Source: Atherix ibis
Lineage: Eukaryota; Arthropoda; Insecta; Diptera; Athericidae
DNA length: 64,000 bases
Reading direction: 5' to 3'
NCBI GenBank assembly: GCA_958298945.1
Contig: OY282605.1
Coordinates: 120,524,267-120,588,266 of the forward strand
The notes beneath the pieces were generated by a model. That model was not told the DNA's origin. It did no database searches and saw only the letters and a program-made list of their open reading frames with translations. Positions within the stretch are counted from its first letter, which is position 1. Every line of letters begins with the position of its first letter. Shown piece by piece: positions 60,735 to 64,000 of this stretch. A program made the translations under genes and the position numbers.

Positions 60735-60899
60735 CCTTTTCCAAATATGTTTTTTTTTTGGAATATAAAATTTTCAATATTTTTCGCAGTGGAAAATATA
60801 AATGAAATAAAAACACTATTTGTATTTGTACAAATGCAATAAAAAATAAAAAATTTCTCAATGTAAAAATTCTTTTTTGAAAATATACCGAATTATTGT

Positions 60900-62850
60900 G
60901 AATATCTAAATAACTACTAACGCCCTCTGACTACAATATTATCACACTACTACTGAGTGACGGCTTCGATATTTTCCACATTCCAGTTAATCTACGATGC
61001 AAAACAGTTCGATACACTTCCGGTGTTTCATATGGAATTCAATAGAAGTGAGGCTATGGTTGGCTTAATCCTAATATAAGTCCAAATTGTTCCGTAAAAT
61101 TACAAAAACTTTAATTTTCTTTTTAACTTATTTTTTTGTTAATGAAAATTTCGCTTTTTTATGGTTTTTGAGAAAATGAAGGAAAAAAATGTACTCTTTT
61201 TTTGTTCAAACTGAAAAATTTCCATTCTTTTTTTATGCAAATTGCAAAATTTTAAAATTTCAAAATTTATTCATTATTTATGGGAAAATTTCAAAATTTC
61301 CTAAATATTTTGTTGCAAAAAATGAAAATTAATTTTTCTTATTTAATAGTTAATTTTTAAAGCTAAAAAATTTTCTTTTTCATAAAATATCAAAATTTTA
61401 TTTCTGGGAAAATATGAACATTTCTTATCTTTTTAGTTAATATTTTAAAAAAATAATTCTTTCTGTAAAAATTCAACCATATCCACTTATCGTTGCGAAT
61501 TCCAAAATTCCCATATTTTTTGTGAGAATTAAAAAAATTTATTATTTTTGTTCAAATCTAAAAAAAATGCCTACGCTTGTGCAAATCAAATAAAAAATTA
61601 TCATTCTTTCTGTACAAAGTTTTTGAATATTCATTCTTTCTGTGAAAATTCCAAAATTCGTTTTATTTTGTTGCAAAATTTTTTGGAATTTTCACAGAAA
61701 GAATGATAAATTTTTATTTGTTGTTTGTTAAATTAAAAAAATTTCATTTAATTTCTGGGAAAATTTGAATATTTCTTATCTTTTTAGTTAATATTTAAAA
61801 AATTTTATTTGTTTAAAAAAAATCCCATATTTTGTTGGGCAGATTTCAAATTAAATTTTTTTTGTAAAATTTAAAAAACAAATTGACGTCGTCATTTGTT
61901 AAATTACACATTTTACTTTTTGATAAGAAATAAAAATTCAATTCAAAATTTTTAATTTTATTTCTGGGAAAATGTGAATATTTCTTTTCTTTTTAGTTAA
62001 TATAAACAAAATTTTTATTCTTCCTGGAAAATTCCACCATTTCCATTTTTTGTTGCGAATTCTTGTTGTGAAAATAACCAAAAATTACAAAATTACTCTA
62101 CTATTTTTTGGTTAAAAAACAAACATTCCAAATTTTTTGTGAAAATTGAAAAATTTGAAAATTTGCATTGATGGTATTTATTAAAATTTAAGTTTTTTAG
62201 TTGAAATTTTTTTTTGAAAATTTTCATTTTTTCCGTTAAATTTTGTTGTAAAAATTAAAACTTAAATTATTTTCTATTTCCGAAGTAAAAAGTTCACGCT
62301 CTCTGTTAATATTTAAAAACAAAAATTCAATTTATTAAATCTCAAAAAAATTAAAAAATTCTTTTTTTTTGTAAAATTTTAAAAACAAATTGACGCCATT
62401 TGTTAAATAAAAAATTTAAAATTTTATTTCTTGGGAAAATTTGAACATTTCTTATCCTTTTTTAGTTAATATTGTATAATTTTTTTTTTATTCTTTCTCT
62501 AAAAATTCAACCATTTCGAATTTTCTATTGTGAATTCTAATTGTGAAAGTTCTGAAAAACAAACGTTCCATATTTTTTGTTAAAATTGAAAAATTTGAAA
62601 ATTTTTTTAGCTGAAAAGACTTTTTTTTTTGAAGTTTTTAAAAATATATATAAGCTTTCATTTTTTCCGTTAAATTTTGTTGGAAAACATGAAACTTATT
62701 ATTATTTTTTATTTCCAAAGTAAAAAGTTGACGCCCTCTGTTAATATTTAAAAACAAAAATTGTATTTATTAAATCTCAAAAAAATTAAAAAAAACTCCA
62801 TTTTTTTATTGTGAAAATTTTAAAAAATTTGCACTTTTTTGTGAAAATTC
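60900..62850. repeat. degenerate intronic repeat array, motif TTTCTGGGAAAATTTGAA
   Basis: The block TTTCTGGGAAAATTTGAATA then TTTCTTATCTTTTTAGTTAA recurs near 61399, 61750, 61968 and 62427. A second block (CCGTTAAATTTTGTTG then CGCCCTCTGTTAATATTTAA) recurs near 62231/62657 and 62295/62732, about 430 bp apart. A perfect 26-bp inverted repeat lies at 61631-61656/61681-61706. Non-coding, low complexity. Confidence 0.7.
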
Positions 62851-63149
62851 GAAATTTTCAAATATCCTCTTTGGTAAAAAAATCTAAATTAAATTTTTTT
62901 TAACATTTTTAGTATGTTGAAAAAAAAACGCATATTTTTCAAATTTTCACGAACAAAGTAAAAATGTCAAATTTTCATACGAAATTTTCAAATATCCTCT
63001 TTGGTAAAAAAATCAAAATTAAATTTTTTTAACATATTTAAAAGCATTAATTCTTTTTTTGTTATAAAATTTTAAAAATTTCCTAACTTGTATGAAAATT
63101 TGACATTTTTACTTTGTTCGTGAAAATTTGAAAAATATGCGTTTTTTTT
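62848..63149. repeat. 60-bp perfect inverted repeat plus ~55-bp direct repeat
   Basis: Inverted arms lie at 62921-62980 (CGCATATTTTTCAAATTTTC inside) and 63090-63149, exact complements with a 109-bp spacer. A direct repeat (GAAATTTTCAAATATCCTCT then TTGGTAAAAAAATC) occurs at about 62851 and 62981, inside and beside the arms. Not linked to a recognised transposon end. Confidence 0.88.
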
Positions 63150-63499
63150 TTCGTAAACTTAAAAATATTTCCTCTAATTTTTGGTAATATTTAAAAAAAG
63201 AAATCCATTTTTTTGTTATAACTCAGGAATTAAGTAAGGGGCATTTTCAAACAAAAATTTGTATTAACGTTGTAGCAAATTCAAGATTAGCCAAGTTCTT
63301 CCGCATGTGAAAATTTTTAAAAATAATGCCATTCTTTTGGTGTGAATTTGAATTTTTTTTTTTGTAAAACTTTACAAATTTTTATAAATTGAAAATGTGA
63401 AATTTTTTAATATCGGGTTTTTTAATTGCAACTTGACATTTTTGATTTGTTACTGTGAACGCACCCTTAAACCAATCAGTGCGCTGTTACTGTCAAAAC

Positions 63500-63900
63500 A
63501 CTCAGTAACTCTAACATTTTCATGGGCTGGACATCAGTGATATGTGGTTTCAACAAGAGGGAGAAATAATCGACTTATTGAAGTTCAAGTTCGGTAAACG
63601 TGTTATATGGAGAAAAGGTCCTGTCGATTGGCCACTGAGATCTTGCGATTTAACACCTCTAGACTTTTTTCTGTAGGGCTACGTTAAATCGATGATCTAT
63701 ACCAACAAGCCGGCGACGTTAGAGGACCTAAGAGAAATACCGGCCATTCCCGTCAAATTTTGTGGCCGAGTCATCGAAAATTTGCTTCAACGGATCGACC
63801 GCTGCATTGATTGTACTTTAACCCAATTATCAAAAGTTTTGATATATCTCAAATGGTTTGTGAGATATTTAAAAAAAAAAGTTGTTAAGTCAAGTTCTTA
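63500..63900 (+). pseudogene. DD41D-type transposase, C-terminal fragment
   Basis: The + strand reads MWFQQEGE (second-Asp block, Asp replaced by Glu), then IIDLLKFKFGKRVIWRKGPV, DWPLRSCDLTPLDFFL (third Asp kept), a TAG, and GYVKSMIYTNKPATLEDLRE with an eroded tail. This is a rosa/visitor-like C-terminal half; the N-terminal part and TIRs are absent. It lies in the NSL1 intron. Confidence 0.85.
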
Positions 63901-64000
63901 TTGAAAAACACTTTATTTCTTTGAATAATCACAATTTTTTATCATTTTTTTTTATATCTAAGTTTGTAAATTTTCACAAAAAGAATGGAAAATTTCTATT

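Larger units (their letters stand above)
55340..64000 (+). other. nsl1: NSL1 intron, at least 8.66 kb, continues past the window
   Basis: It starts at a consensus donor (GTAAGTGG) and no later NSL1 exon (no PEHE-type sequence) is found up to the window end. It holds mariner relics, two degenerate repeat arrays, a long inverted repeat, a DD41D relic and the small-gene candidate listed separately. Stretches between these are A/T-rich without features. Confidence 0.75.

Noticed and set aside
1..64000. tRNA genes, CRISPR arrays, bacterial-type operons or terminators
   Set aside because: No GGTTCRANYCC-type B box in a tRNA context was found, there are no regular spacer-repeat arrays, and the genome is eukaryotic; hairpins followed by T runs are chance in such T-rich DNA.

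Overview
This is a eukaryotic, almost certainly dipteran, nuclear window. It is very AT-rich, gene-poor and loaded with old transposons. The reasons for saying so are spliceosomal intron signals, CAAAATG-type start contexts, Asn/Gln homopolymer runs in a protein, many Tc1/mariner relics flanked by TA, and a Jockey-like reverse transcriptase fragment. There are no operons, bacterial promoters or CRISPR arrays, and I found no rRNA or tRNA gene.

One gene is firmly recognisable, on the + strand: the 5' coding part of the fly NSL1 / human KANSL1 gene, scaffold of the MOF-containing NSL histone acetyltransferase complex. Its first coding exon (50666 or 50975 to 52199) and second coding exon (54313-55339) join in frame across a 2.1 kb intron. 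The next intron starts at 55340 and runs past the window end, so the C-terminal PEHE (MOF-binding) part lies outside. A strong acceptor at 49441 probably opens the exon holding the 5' UTR. Splice-donor-bearing leader sequences at 15.2-16.1 kb and 18.2-19.9 kb may be upstream leader exons of this gene or belong to another one.

Layout: 1-4.3 kb is AT-rich with one possible leader exon; 4.3-6.55 kb is a degenerate tandem array containing ~0.51-0.53 kb units; 7.5-13.9 kb is transposon-rich (MITE, full-length mellifera-like mariner, mauritiana-like mariner relic, foldback repeats); 15.2-19.9 kb has leader-exon candidates, one with a 41-codon small ORF; 20-49 kb is mostly AT-rich DNA with about fifteen transposon relics and two minisatellites; 49.4-55.3 kb is the NSL1 exons; 55.3-64 kb is intron with transposon relics, two degenerate intronic repeat arrays, a 60-bp inverted repeat and a candidate two-exon small membrane-protein gene.

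The transposons are dominated by two groups. One is a DD34D mariner family with unusually long (~190 bp) terminal inverted repeats, nine copies, several of which appear to share the same N-terminal deletion. The other is a rosa/visitor-like group with a DD41D-type arrangement, eight relics. Every transposase seen is disrupted. The most interesting non-transposon candidates are the small two-exon membrane-protein gene near 60.45-60.73 kb and the small ORF in the exon at 15961-16121. Both are predictions from sequence alone.
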